64,000 nt of DNA, taken from Aselliscus stoliczkanus (taxonomy: Eukaryota > Chordata > Mammalia > Chiroptera > Hipposideridae). Each line of letters starts with the position of its first letter. The first letter of the stretch is position 1. The DNA lies in contig CM066739.1 of assembly GCA_033961575.1 (NCBI GenBank), positions 69,130,559-69,194,558 on the forward strand. The letters run 5' to 3'. The notes below the pieces were generated by a model. The model had not been told where the DNA came from and ran no database searches. It saw only the letters and a program-made list of their open reading frames with translations. Below are positions 10,176 to 22,309 of this stretch, piece by piece. The position numbers and the translations under genes were made by a program.

Positions 10176-12214
10176 AAAGATTAACCCGAACTGCTATTAC
10201 TCCACTAATTCAGGAAACCAGAACTAAATAAGAATTATTTGAAAAATGTACGTACTTTTTAAAATGGACATCTTTAAATTACCCAGATTTTCCTTATACA
10301 TCAATGAAACCCGCAATTCTAAATCTAACATTTAAGTTCAGGGGAATAATCCCTTAACCCAGGACCCAGTGAAGAACGGTGGCCTGGTTGCGTTGGAATT
10401 CAATAAACCTATTGTGTTCAATTCAACACGTGCACGATCTGTAAGACAGTGGGATCCCATATGCCCTACCTGTACAACTTAGGTTTTATTTCAAGGAAAC
10501 CTGAGTATTCTCAGTTTGGGATTATTGTCAATGCTCACCCAGTAACGAAACTATATCATGCATGATATAATATTGATTTCCTCTGTCCTACACTTTCATT
10601 TAGATTAGTTAACTCAGCTTTTCTTAAGAAACTAGTTCTAACAAAACAAATGTTTTCCAAATAACGTACAATTCTCTATACACAGAGAACATACAATCCT
10701 AAAGAAACTTTCAAATATTTTTAGCCAAGACCCAACTCAATTAAGAAAATCTTTGTCTATCTGGTATATACTACGGTGGCCAATACATAGGCTGGTAACT
10801 CCTCATGTCAATTTCATAAGCTGCTCTTAAAATAAGGGTGAAGGGGGACCTCCATATGATTAAAATATGCCCTTTGAAAAACCAAAAACTATATGGCGAT
10901 TTATGCATGTTTTAAAACTTTGACCAGTTTATTCAGTATTTATTTGTAAACTAGTCTTTATCCAACTAAGAATTAAAATGGCATATATTTATATTGGATA
11001 ATTGGAAGTTCTACCTTAAATATATTTTTAAAAACAACAAGGTTGTTAAAATCACCTTAGTCCTTTGGGAGAAAACAGTGAAGAATTTTTGGAGCAACTC
11101 TTGGCATATAAATTTGTCCAACATTACTAGTTTTGTAATAGAATAAGTCCTATTATACCTAGTATTTGATAATTTTCTAGTACCATCAAAGGTCTTATAT
11201 GAACCTCATCTCTTTAATGTCTACTCATCAGTCCAACCCTATTTGATTTTAAAAGCTAGCCCAAGTCCACTTGACATTTAAGTTAGTGCAGCATACTTTA
11301 TTCAATCACTGTCCTCATTTAAGCCCCCATTCTCACCTAACCCCAAACTGGAGGTGAGGTACATCAACTGTCTGCCTGCAGAAAAACCATGTCTTTGAAA
11401 GTTCATATTCACTTTCAATAAGCAAGCTTGGACAAATTCAGAGTTTTAAACTATTCCAAAAATTCATAGACAATCTTAGTTTTGATCTATGGAACTCAAG
11501 TTTAGTAACTGGTAAAATGAAAAAGTAGGGATAACTTTGTTTCTTTGAAAAGCCAAACCCAAAAAGCCCCAATATCCCAGAGTTACATATAAGTACAAAA
11601 CTTAGAATTGTTTGATATTTAAAATATACATTTCACTAATCTACTTTTAAAATGAAAACTGAGGTCAAATACAATATATTCTGGTAAATATCTTTCAATT
11701 CTTTAATATGACCAGTGCAAGAAAAGGGAGACAAGACTCATAAATGAGTAATTAAACACTTGAGTAACACCCAGAAGTTCATACGTTCTCACTGCCCCCA
11801 AAAAGATTAGCTTAACTGAAATACAGTTCAACAGGTCTTATCAAAGAGCTGTAAAAAACAAGAAAAGAAAGAAAAAAGAAAGGTAGGCACAATATTGCCT
11901 TCCCCCCAATTTTTCTCAGGCTTTCAGTAAGAAGAGCAAGATAACACCTTATCAAACTTTTAAAACATCCTTAAAACTTCAAGGCAAATTACAAATATTT
12001 TTAATCTTCAAGGTAGTCTTTTGAGGGCAGTCAACTCACAAAATAACAATCAATTAAAGGACAAACTATTATAATACAAAGTAAATCAATGAAACTTTTT
12101 AAAACCAGAAGTTAGAGATTCCCCATGTCACCTCTGAAACTATCACCATCCACCTATATCAAAACCCACCGAACAGACTCACTTGGCTCCATGCTTTTAA
12201 CCTCATTGTTCTGT

Positions 12215-12333
12215 CTTTTTTTTTTTTTTGAGCGCAGTGTCACTGGCCCTCATATGTGGGACCGGAACCGGGGCCGCTGGCTTCCCAAGCCTGCACTCAA
12301 CCACCGCACAACTCTGCACCACTCAGCTGGCCC
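12215..12333 (-). mobile_element. tRNA-derived SINE, full copy
   Basis: The reverse complement shows the standard head, ACATATGAGGGCCAGTGACACTGC and an A-tail (seen as a T-run). The short TSD TGTTCTGT is at 12207-12214 and 12334-12341. Confidence 0.9.
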
Positions 12334-14565
12334 TGTTCTGTAACTATTCTATCCCACAAACATTATGGCACCAAATATATGGCAGGCACAATCTGGAAGG
12401 GGATGCTTATGACACAATAGCGTTAATTCCATTCCCCAGCCAGACAAAAACCAAGCAGTGAAAACACCTCAAATAAAAAGGGAAAAAGGTATGACAGGAC
12501 ACATATTCCAGAAACTGCAGCCATTTCTGTTTCAAAAGATTACAGTTTGCAGGACACATTTGAAAAATAGTGGGAAAGGAAGTAAGAGAGACCAATGCTA
12601 GCTTTAAACAGCACTGGAGATCAGAAAAGGATTTTATTTTAGCAAGGAGAACCCTAGGATACTCTAGCAGAAATGAGGCGGGAGAGTCTGCAGAAACGGG
12701 TATAACATGGAAGCAGGAAAATTAAGTACAGATATTATACACCCACGCTTATCCTAAGGCAGTGAGGATATTTTAGGTTGGCTATGTGGCATCATTACCA
12801 AAATCAATACAAAAATTAGAATTCCAAAAAGCTAAACAGTCATTTTTAGTTTGCTGCATGCTGAAAAGGGAGGGAGGCATTTGCTTTGGGACTTTATAAA
12901 GCCGAGGTACCTGTTGGACATCCAGGTTGATACTATACCAGGTTTAGAAATCATTTACAAGGTGGTAACTGAAGATAAGCATGTGTTTTCTATGGTTCGA
13001 ACAAAAACCCCGGAATTACCACCTTATTCATAATAATTCCTCCTTTTACACCCTAGCACAACAAGGTGGGAGGGTCCCCAACCTTTACGACTCCCTTCTT
13101 GTAGATTTGACTATACAATCACGCTGTTGAAAAATCGATGACATGACTTCTAGGAGTACTTGATCTTAGTAACAATGATTAACACATTTCCCTAACAAGA
13201 AAACGTTTACATTAAAACACACTTGTTGGCAAAACCACATCCAAATGCCCCCCGCAAATGTCTTTCAAGCAAGAAAAACAAAACCCCACCCCAGAATTAA
13301 GCAGCTAGAAAACCACTCATTTCAAAGTAAATCAAAAGACGGAAAATTAGAATAAAAAAAAGAACTACAAATCAAATGAAGAAATTAACATCTATTAGCC
13401 AGAGATTTCCTCTGTTAGGAAGACACAGAGGAAAACCATCTCTTGATCAGGGGGCTCTGGTCCGGTTTTACCTCCAGCTCCCAAATTACGGCCATTTCAT
13501 AAGCGGCCTCGAACAACCCTCTTCTCGATCCCACTCTAAATAGTCCGCGTATGCCTCTCCTCTGCTCCTTGGCGGCTTTCAGACAGAAGTTTCAGCAAGA
13601 TCATGCCTACGAACTGCTCATCGATACGGCTGCCCATAAACCAGCCGCCCCGGCTAGAATGATTATAAGAAAACTTCGTCTGGTTCATGCCGTCCTGGCT
13701 CAATTGTTACAAGTACTACAAGTCTTCAAAGAACAGCTTGAGACCAGGGTGTTCTAATCCATCCCTCACAGGCATTAGATACAAAAACGCGCGCCCTTTA
13801 GTCATCTGACTTCTACGTGACGGTTTAAAACCGTCAGCTGTCTCCAAGATCTGCCGCTTACTACAGACTGGGGGCAAGTGAATCTATTTCTCCAGTCTTG
13901 GTGGTTCAAGTTTCCCTACGCTCAACCCTCCATCTGATACTGCCCGATACCTTCCTACAGGAGCTTATGAACCAGAGACTCTTTGCAAGATGCGTGTAAA
14001 AAAAAAAAAAAGAGCCAACCAGTCCGCGCATTTCTTTTGTAAAAAAGCGACGAGCGGCGACGCCGAGGGCGTGCAGAGCCCCCCAGCCGCAGGCGTCCGT
14101 CCGCGCGCGGCGCCGGCACACCCCCCGCCCGCGATTGGCCGGCCTAGCTGTCACTCAGCTCCGACACGTCAGGCCAGCCGCTCGCTCCCCTCCCTGCTCC
14201 CGCCCCCTTCTCCGCGCGCTTGGCAAGAAAAGCGGGCAACGTGGAGCGGGGAACAAAGGACCCCGCGAGCCCACGGCGATCGGGGACGCGGGGCCGTTGC
14301 GCTCCAGGCCCCGGGCCCCGAGGCGGCCTGGCGCCGGCTCCCAGGCCACACACGCCGGGTCCTGCGAGGTCTCGCAGAGAAAAAACCGACCCGGGCAAAC
14401 CCGCACACTCGGCGTGGGGCTGCTGACAGCGGGGACTGAAGTCCCGCGCGTCCTCCCCGCCCCGCGCGGCTCAGACCCAGGCCCCGGAGCAAGGACGGCT
14501 CGTGTCTCCCGCCCCGCTTCCTCCGCCCCAACCTCCGAGGCCGTCGGCACACGCCCGCCAAGCGG

Positions 14566-14580
14566 CAACCATGGCGGCGC
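14566..14580 (+). promoter_or_regulatory. YY1-type motif with strong Kozak ATG on the opposite strand
   Basis: The plus-strand sequence GCAACCATGGCGGCGCC matches the YY1 promoter motif (AANATGGCGGC). In CpG promoters YY1 sites are usually found just downstream of the start site in the direction of transcription, here rightward. The ATG at 14571 opens a 78-codon ORF to 14807 antisense to exon 1, but composition alone could explain that ORF. Confidence 0.45.
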
Positions 14581-14730
14581 CCAGAGCGCGGGGCCCGCGC
14601 GGCGTGGGGCCGCCGTCCCCCGGGACCAGGACGCGGCGCGGTGCCTCCCACCCGCCCGCGCCACCCCGCACCTCGCATTCCCGCCGCACCCTCTTCCCCC
14701 TCCACCGCCAGCGGGACCGGCGCCTGTTAC

Positions 14731-14985
14731 CTGGTTCATCTCTGAAGAGATGGAAACACGCATCGCTGGAGCTTCGACGGGAAGCAGCAGGAAGCCGGCG
14801 GGGATAGGCCCAACGGAAAGCGCCTCGAGGCCGCGGAAGGGGGAACCGATCGCGCGGGCGACCAAGCGTCCGTCCACCGAGGGTGCGCGAGGACTCGCTG
14901 GCAGTCCCGCCGAAACGCCAAGGCGGCGGAGAAGCAACGCCCAGCAGATGGGAGCGACCGACTTCCACGCGCGTCTCGGAGATAC
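14731..14985 (-). other. IVNS1ABP: IVNS1ABP exon 1 (5' UTR), 5' end approximate
   Basis: A strong minus-strand donor, AACCAG|GTAACA (GT at 14730-14729), lies in the CpG island. Upstream on that strand are a CGG/GCC triplet run (about 14986-15003) and a promoter-like block. The start of transcription cannot be read exactly, so 14985 is an estimate. The exon holds an ATG at 14763-14761 that stays open to the donor. Confidence 0.65.
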
Positions 14986-15027
14986 TGCCGCCGCCGCCGC
15001 CGCCCGCTCGCGCCTCACCCCCTCGCA

Positions 15028-15099
15028 CGTCACCACGTGCGCCGTCGCCGCCGCTGCCAACGCCTCCCGGACGCTTCCGGCTCCAATCTGTCCGCCAAT
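15028..15099 (-). promoter_or_regulatory. IVNS1ABP: Core promoter motif cluster for IVNS1ABP
   Basis: Read on the minus strand, in order: two CCAAT boxes as ATTGG (15099-15095 and 15087-15083), an ETS-type GCCGGAAGC (about 15081-15073), a palindromic E-box CACGTG (15039-15034) and a CRE-like TGACGTGCG next to it. This order just upstream of exon 1 is typical of a housekeeping CpG promoter. Binding is inferred from motifs only. Confidence 0.6.
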
Positions 15100-15429
15100 C
15101 ACAGCCGAGCACCAGAAAGATGCGGCTCGTTGCCCCGCCCACCCCCTCGCCCTGCCCCGCCCCGCCCTTCTCCTGCTCCCTCTCTGGTTCCGTCCTGCAC
15201 ATCTCAACTAGGTCAACGCAAGGTGATCCCTGGCAGGGAGGCCGTTCTCTGGGTGCGCCTCCTTTGACTGACCACGGTGTCGTTCCTCCTTCCCCCGCCC
15301 CGCACCCTCACTCTGCCCTTTCGGACCGTCCCGGAACTGGTTCCCTGCGGCCGCCCTCACCTGTTCTGCTTCCCCCAGGAGGCACAGTAGCCAGAGAGAT
15401 CAGGCCAAGAGGATTATGGCTCTAGACGC

Positions 15430-16470
15430 CGCATGGCTGCAGGGGGCCTGGGAGTCCAGTGGGCCAGGCCCCTACCTGTGTTGGACGGTGGTAGTGTGGG
15501 GGGAGGAGGCGTAGGGATTGTGAGGGGGGAGAGGACTCAGGAACAGAAAAAAACTATTGGAAAGGTCAGAGAAGACATGTCAATGCTGCTATAAAAACCT
15601 GCTTGCTTCTGTTTGTCGTCCCCCAGGCGTTTCTGTTTTGTCTAAGTGCAGCTCTCCTCTCGGAGACATATTGTCCAGTTCTTGACTGGTCTTGCCCTCT
15701 TTCGGAAATAGAAAATAGTCCTGAGACTTGATAGCCGTACCCTAACCTTCTGGGATTTTTTAAACCAACTGCCCACGTGGCCGCCCTGTTTGGGGACGCG
15801 TGATGCAGGCCGAGCTCTTGACAGCAACTTCATGTGACTGCACGGCACAGCTGGCCAGTTTCCTGGCTTGAAGGTGAAAGGATTTAGAGTTTGGCAAAGG
15901 TTAACGTCCTGGTCACTTCTGGTTTGGGGAGGACACTTAAGCAGCCTACGCCTAACCTCGTTCGTATTTGATCGCTCAGCTTTGTAGACATTTCTTTGTC
16001 AATGCTTCCTATCGTTCTTTATCACGTAACTATTTAGTTTATGCTTATGGGAACAGGGAAAAACAAATGTTGGGGCCGTGCATCCGCCATAGAAGCTTTA
16101 CATCTTTTTTATTCTAAAATCTTGAGGCAAGGAAACTTGTTTCCTTTTTTTTCTTTTCAATTCAATTGTGGGAGGAAACAGGAACTAAGATCTATTAGAA
16201 TGATTCTTCTTCTATCTTAAGGGGAAAAAGGCTGACATTTGCCACTGGGCTCTTGTTTTTTGTCTTCTGATAATAACTGACAGCAGGGTTTAACTTTATT
16301 GCACATGCAACGACTGGAGTACACACCTTTTAAATTCTTGTAATACCATGGGCTTCATCCTTCTGGTGAGATAGTATGAATTGCCTACTTTGGGTAGGCA
16401 CATGACTGTTGCCTGCTGGACTCGTGGTCCCACTTGCTGAACTCTAAATAGTGCCTTTGTGACCTGAAAC
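15430..16470. other. Upstream flank of the promoter, no gene seen
   Basis: GC content falls from the island into ordinary AT-rich sequence. No splice-bounded coding block and no repeat I can name. Confidence 0.5.
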
Positions 16471-16485
16471 AGTCAATACTTTTCT

Positions 16486-16589
16486 TTTTTTTTTTGAGGG
16501 CAGTGTCACTGGCCCTCACATGTGGGACCGAACCGGGGCCGCTGGCTTCCGAGGCCAGCGCTTAACCACCGCACCACTCGGCCAGCCCC
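16486..16589 (-). mobile_element. tRNA-derived SINE, full copy with perfect 15-bp TSD
   Basis: Complete SINE in reverse orientation. The perfect TSD AGTCAATACTTTTCT is at 16471-16485 and 16590-16604. Confidence 0.95.
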
Positions 16590-17035
16590 AGTCAATACTT
16601 TTCTTAAAGCTACAGTAGGATCAGTCGGTGCATCTTTGCCTTGTATGGACTACCACATCTACATATGGTAGTTCTCTATAGATATTGGCATAATTTATGC
16701 ATTCTGTTTATCTTCCAGGCAGCTCCAGAATTAAGACTATCTATCCAATTACCATATAACCCAGATGAAAACTTGAAAATGGAACGTGGTAGGTAATTTC
16801 AACTTCATAAAGCAACAAATTATGCCATAAGATTTTACTCGTAATATTGAAATTAGACAAAATATAATTGGGGCATCCTTAATAAAAATAAAAACTATCA
16901 ACTATTTTATATCAGGCCCTAAGAAAGATAAATTAGAAATGGGTGCTGATTTGCAGTCTTTCCATTTTTCTTGCTGATCCTTCATCAAATGTTGCCCCAG
17001 CCCTAAACTCTGACTTTTATTTTATTATTTATGTA

Positions 17036-17452
17036 TTAGTTTGTTAGGGTTGTTATAACAAAGGTTTAAACAACAGAACTTTATTACCTCACAGTTACGG
17101 AGGCTAAAAGTATGAGATCAAGGTGTCTGCACAGCAGTGTCCCCGCTGTGGGCACTAGGGAAGGATCTGTTCCAGGCTTTTCTCCCAGCTTCTCATCTGG
17201 CCTTGGCTTGTGGCAGCATTGCTACCATCATTGCATGGCGTTTTCCCTGTGTGCCTGTCTGTGTCCAAGTTTTCCCTTTTTATAAGGACACCAATCATAT
17301 TAGATTAGGGGCCCACCCTAATCCAGTATGATCACACCTTAACAAATATTGCAATAACTCTACTTCCAATCAAAGTCACATTTTGAGGTATTGAGGGTTA
17401 GGACTTATCATAAATTTTGGAGGGGACATAATTCAATTCGTAATTCAACATT
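17036..17452 (-). repeat. MLT1-type ERVL-MaLR LTR
   Basis: Read on the minus strand it shows the MLT1 text: CAAAATTTATGATAAGTCCTAACCCTC, TGGATTAGGGTGGGCCC, TTATAAAAAGGG, and an end with AATAAAGTTCTGTTGTTTAA followed by TTGTTATAACAACCCTAACA. Ancient mammalian LTR, solo or fragment. Confidence 0.8.
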
Positions 17453-17456
17453 AGTT

Positions 17457-17862
17457 CAGTGTTTCCCAAAGTTGGTCCACTGACCACATTTGTCAGAAGC
17501 ACTTGGATGTTCTTATTAGAAATTCAGGTCCCTAGACTTCATCCTAGACAAGTGATTCTCAAAGGAGGAGAGTGCTTTTTGCCCCCAGGGGACATTTCAC
17601 AACCTTTGGAAACAGGACTGGGACAGAGGTGCTATGGTATCTAGTAGACAGGCAATGCTTGTTAAACATCCTACAATACACAGGATAGTCTGACACAACA
17701 AAAATCATCCTCCCCCAATGGCAGTAGTAGTAATACCAAGATTGATTGGGAAACCCTACCCTAGAACTGCCAAATCAGAATCTCTGAGAAAGAGGCCTGG
17801 AAATCTACATTTTGCCAAGCATCCCAACATCTTGTACCCACCCTAAAGTTTGGAAAGCACTA
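17457..17862 (+). repeat. hAT-Charlie element split by MER5A
   Basis: The left part (17457-17549) begins CAGTGTTTCCCAAAGTTGG. The right part (17758-17862) has GAATCTCTGAGAAAGAGGCC and ends AAAGTTTGGAAAGCACTAC, the inverted terminus. A second hAT element sits between them. The family is a short MER-type Charlie derivative, exact name uncertain. Confidence 0.65.
17550..17757 (+). repeat. MER5A hAT-Charlie nonautonomous element
   Basis: The text TTTGCCCCCAGGGGACATTT, AACATCCTACAATACACAGGATAG and the end GATTGGGAAACCCT matches MER5A. It interrupts another hAT element, with a degenerate 8-bp duplication at the joints (about TCCTAGAC / CCCTAGAA). Confidence 0.85.
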
Positions 17863-17867
17863 CATTT

Positions 17868-18800
17868 CCAGACAAGAAAAAGCTAAAGGAGTTCATGAAC
17901 ACCAAACCAGTATTACAGTGAATATTAGGGGGATTTCTTTAAGGAGAAGACAAAGAAATAGATTGAATATATGAATAATAAAATGGCAATAACTACATAT
18001 CAACAATTACTTTAGATGAAAATGGATTAAATGATCCAATCACAAGATAAGGTGGCTGAATGGATAAGAAAACAAGCCCCTTACATGTGCTGCCTACAAG
18101 AGACTCACTTCAGATCGAAACACACACAAGCTGAAAGTAAAAAGATGGGAAAAAGTTAATTTCATGCAAAAGAAAATGAAAAAAAAGCTAGTATAGCAAT
18201 CGTTTTATCAGACAAAATAGACCTTAAAACAAAGGCTATAACAAGAGACCAAGGACATTTCATATACAATAGCCAACGTACTGAAGCAACCTAAGTGTCC
18301 ATCAATAGATGTTTGGATAAAGGTGGTACATATACGGTTATATACTAGAACATTGCTTGGCCATACAAAAGAATGAAATATGGCCATTTACAACAACATG
18401 GATGGACCTAACGGTATTTCATTCAGTGAAATAAGTCAGACAGAGACAAATGCCATATGATTTCTTTTATGTGTGGAACCTAAAAAACGAATGAACAATC
18501 ATAACAAATAAACAGATACAGAGAACTGGTGGTTGCCAGATGGGAGGCGAGTTAGGGGGCTGAGCAAAAAAGGTGAAGGGATTAAAAAGGACAAATTGGC
18601 AGTTACAAGATAGTCACGGGGATGTAAAGTACAGCACAGGGAATATAGTTGATAATACTGTGATAACTGCATGGTGCCAGGTGGGTACTAGACTTATCAT
18701 GGGGATCACTATGTAAATTATATTAATACCTAACCATTACCCTGTACAGCTGAAACTAATATAACATTGAATGTCAACTGTAATTGAAATTTTTTTAGTT
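17868..18800 (+). mobile_element. HAL1/L1-type fragment with internal deletion
   Basis: It starts in text following L1 ORF1 (GACAAGAAAAAGCTAAAGGAG) and passes the start of the ORF2 region (GGTGGCTGAATGGATAAGAAAACAAG). It then jumps to the 3' region (CCATCAATAGATGTTTGGATAA, CCATATGATTTC) and the 3' UTR (CATGGTGCCAGGTGGGTACTAG). The reverse transcriptase part is missing, as in HAL1. The 3' end matches bat and other laurasiatherian L1s. Confidence 0.8.
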
Positions 18801-18829
18801 TCAATAAATTAGAAAACTACCATAGATAC

Positions 18830-20640
18830 AAAAACCTCTTCTAGGCATAGGAACAGGCTCCGTTTCATTCCAGATATTAGTCACCTCTCTTATTTATTAG
18901 CCGTACTAATTAAAATAAGTTAATCTAATTAAATATGACTGCTTAGCAATTCACACAATTTACAAGTCTTACTCTGACATTTTAAAATAAAAACTTGTTT
19001 GCGTTTTAAAACTTTCATATCACATTATATTATTTTTGATGGACTGTCTGTATTTTCTGGATCCTTTGCCTAATGAAAACTGTCACCTCTCTACGGCTTG
19101 GCCAAGTAACGCTTTGCCTCCTCTAGCCCACTAGTCCTGTACTCTGTGAGGCTGACTTGTCTGTTTCATATATTTCTCTCATCCCTTGCAGTCAGTGCTG
19201 CTGTTCTCTCCATTTCTTTTCTTTTGGCATTTGAAAATGTTTTTAGGCTACCTTAGTGGTACCTTAAGCGCAGACACAAGAAAACAGCAGTATCATAAAA
19301 GACAGAACAACCCAAGGGGAAAATCTTAAAGCTTCCACTTAAAATAGGTCATTGGAAATTGTTAGATGTTACAATGTGTAGCAGTTCAAGAACTGCATGC
19401 CTCTCTAAAAAATGGTTTCCCTTTTAGAAGATTTATAAGATTTAGAAAATCTTCCATTTTCCTGGTAAGACTTGAGTACAGACTTTGCGTCAGAACAGCC
19501 AAGCTGTTCAGATACTCCTTTTTTTTTTTTTTAATCCAGAGATTATAAAATAAGAATGCTTGTTTGTCCTGCATTATCCTTACTGGCTATTACATTTTCC
19601 ACACTGACTATATTATTGACCCTTTGCTAGTTTTCTAAAGTCATCACAGCTAAAATTTGAGAACTCTAGCCTCCTCTCCCAACAACCAAAGTCCCTTAAT
19701 AGTTTCACTTGCAACAATTTCTTAAGAATTAAAACTTCTCATGTCATTTAAACATTCTTCCTGTGACACTATATGACCTTCAAGCTTGCTACTTCTTTGT
19801 ACTATGTGGCCAGCGACTATATATTCAGCCCTTGAATTCTAACGAGCGCCTTAAGCTTTCCAAAAGTCTTTATCTGAAAAAAACCTTTTTAAAAATCAAC
19901 TTGATTGCTGAGAATAGCAGGGCATGGAATAAGCAGCCTTTATAGAAAGCTGAGTTTTTTATGTAAATATTAAAAGCAAATGTATAAACAAAAGTGTGGT
20001 AACATATAGCACAGTCTATACAGTTCATTTCAGAAAGAGGCCTTTTGTTGTGTTCACATCCAAAACTTGATACCTGATGGATGAAAGTTACACAGTCTAG
20101 TTCAATGGAACTAGCCAGCCAACTGTCGCTGGTGTAAGCTGATCACACCACATAGGAAGTCGAGAGAGTACTTAAAAGCCCAGAAAGGGCAGAGCATTGG
20201 GGTTGTAACATCAACTCTCTCTTCTTCTACAATGTTTCCTACTGTCTGGAGGACACCAGAATGAAGTGCAGTGAGAAAATGATGAAAAGTTACAAGATTC
20301 TAGTGATCTGGACTTTCCAGACTACTGAAGACACAAGTTATAAAGTTCCTATCTAAGGGTTCCTACCCCTGAGAGTAAGGCCTCCCAGCCCCGCTTCTCT
20401 AAAATCGGTACCCTTAAGAATAGAATTACCACGTGAAATGTTTTCTTGCCCCATTATCACTTCTCTAATGTCTTACTAGAGAGAAAAAGGTGAAAGAAAA
20501 ACTAGTGGCAATGTATTCTGCCAACCCCCTTATAGGTCACCATGCCTGAGACACCCTTCTCCCTCTTCAAGGCTTCTTTCTTCTCCATACCTCACTCCTA
20601 CTTATCCTTCAAGACCCAATTAGCACCTCGCCACTTTCAG
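18830..20640. other. Intergenic, no gene or clear repeat recognised
   Basis: AT-rich unique-looking DNA. Short ORFs lack any domain, splice context or family resemblance. Confidence 0.5.
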
Positions 20641-20825
20641 GAAGCGGACAAATATAATAGAAAAGAGTGCTGGCTTTGAAGGTCTACTCCAAATCTTGGC
20701 TTGATTACTTGGCTCTTTAAGGAAAATCTCTTGTTATCTTGGTGACTCTATTTTCTAATCTGTAAAATGGGAACAATAAACTTGCCTCAGAATTATATAC
20801 TTGGCACATGGTGGGTTACGAGTAA
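20640..20825 (+). repeat. MIR SINE
   Basis: The MIR core is readable: GAGTGCTGGCTTTGAAGGTC, then GACTCTATTTTCTAATCTGTAAAATGGG and GGCACATGGTGGGTTACGAGTAAA. Ancient and diverged. Confidence 0.75.
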
Positions 20826-22309
20826 ATCTTTATGTTAAGGCCTCCTCCAGTTACTCTCATATACACAACTTCTCTTCCACTTCCCTGAATACTGGAACAT
20901 CCTTATAACACTTGTTTGTCATTTAACCCGCCCTGGGGTACTTGTATGCTTGCAGACTTAAGAGACGACTGACTTGAACCTTTGAGTACATAGCAGCAAC
21001 CCAGGCTCTTCAATGGGTTGTCCCTCTGACCTCGGACCTGTAGAAGTCTAGGATGAATGAACGTCAAAATCACAGGTGCCTCTTGTGGCTGTTTCTGTCA
21101 CACTGATGCTTCCAAATAGTGAAGATAAGTGGCCGAGGAAGCTGGAGTGACAGAGAACTAGGAAATAAGGCAGGAAGTGGTTGCTGAGGCATAGCTCATA
21201 GGGGGTTGGGGGAAGGGGAGCGAAGCTACCACAAAGAACTTAGAACGAGGACTGGATCTCCCTGTCAATTTCCCTCCTTTCACAGAGGTCTCAGATATGC
21301 TGATGGGGATGTAGGGTTCTCAGCTTCACCCTCCTCCTATGTTCCTGGTGGTCCAGATTCAAGGAACATTCTATTCTATTAGTGGTGGGAGCCTGAAAAC
21401 CTACAGTTATGAGAAGGGAGGGGGTGACCTATTTTGCTTTGTGCTTAGCTTTATGGGGATAAGGACTATGGTTTGTTGTGTGTTGAACCATAGCACCTAG
21501 CCTAGTGTTTTCATGCATGATTTTCGTGTTCTAAAGAATAGATTAATTGAACTTTTGGAAATGATTGTCTTTTAAATCCGTTGGTTCAATAAGAAATTTG
21601 GAAAGAAATGTCTTCTCTCTGCAAAGTACTAACATTTTCTTTGCTATTAAGGAAGTCCTGTCAATTTTTTAACTTCTTTCTTCAATAACTTATTTTGTGT
21701 CTTCAATGATTTAAGGTCTGCTGAATCATAAAACTTTGATTGTTTCTACTCTATCTGTAATGAATTTATGGATATCCAATGTGCATGTTAAATGTAAATG
21801 AAAGAGAAAAATCCTTTAGTGATATGCATTTTTTAAAGGTACCAGATTGTCTACTGAGAAATTAGCTTCATTAATTGACTACAGTGCCACTGTATAGATA
21901 TTCCTGGGTAATCTCTTTATGTTGCACCAATTCTTATTGGTCTCATTAAGTTTATGAAACGCGATGAGCGCTCACCCAAGGGGATAGTAATATCCCCTTA
22001 GACATACCTTATAATTAACCGGAACTACTTCGAGGGTCCACCTCAGAGAAGGAAGTTCAATATGGATTTTAAAAATCCTCAAAGACACCACAGAACCATG
22101 GTCTTGAAAAGCTTTTTTACATGTGTGTACAAACAATAGCCTGTGCTTCCTGTGTGGAAGTGTCATTATGTAGCCATTTCTCAGATTTTTACATAAAATT
22201 ATTTTTTGCTGTAACAGAATGAATCCTGTTGTTTTTCTTTGCATTTCCTAGAAAATTAGGAGAAGTCTGTGACCTGAGATAGGAAGGGAATCCCGGTTCT
22301 TCGCTGTGT

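Larger units (their letters stand above)
9308..14730 (-). other. IVNS1ABP: IVNS1ABP intron 1
   Basis: A 5.4-kb intron between the CpG-island exon and the 5' UTR exon. It holds L2 sequence (about 9640-10030), SINEs (10060-10175, 12215-12333) and a unique CpG-containing block near the promoter (about 13460-13760). The rest (about 10200-12200 and 12350-13440) is AT-rich and shows nothing I can name. Confidence 0.65.
14040..15200. promoter_or_regulatory. CpG island, IVNS1ABP promoter, probably bidirectional
   Basis: The block is very GC-rich with frequent CpG, in contrast to the AT-rich flanks. It contains (GCC)n at about 14986-15003 and many GC boxes. Long ORFs cross it in all frames only because stop codons are rare in such sequence. 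Promoter motifs sit at both edges (about 14131-14170 and 15028-15100), and a YY1-type site on the plus strand lies near 14566-14580, suggesting transcription in both directions. Confidence 0.85.

Noticed and set aside
14135..15211. Very long overlapping ORFs (up to 358 codons) on both strands of the CpG island
   Set aside because: GC-rich sequence rarely contains stop codons. The ORFs overlap in many frames, lack domains, and cover a promoter and a 5' UTR exon.
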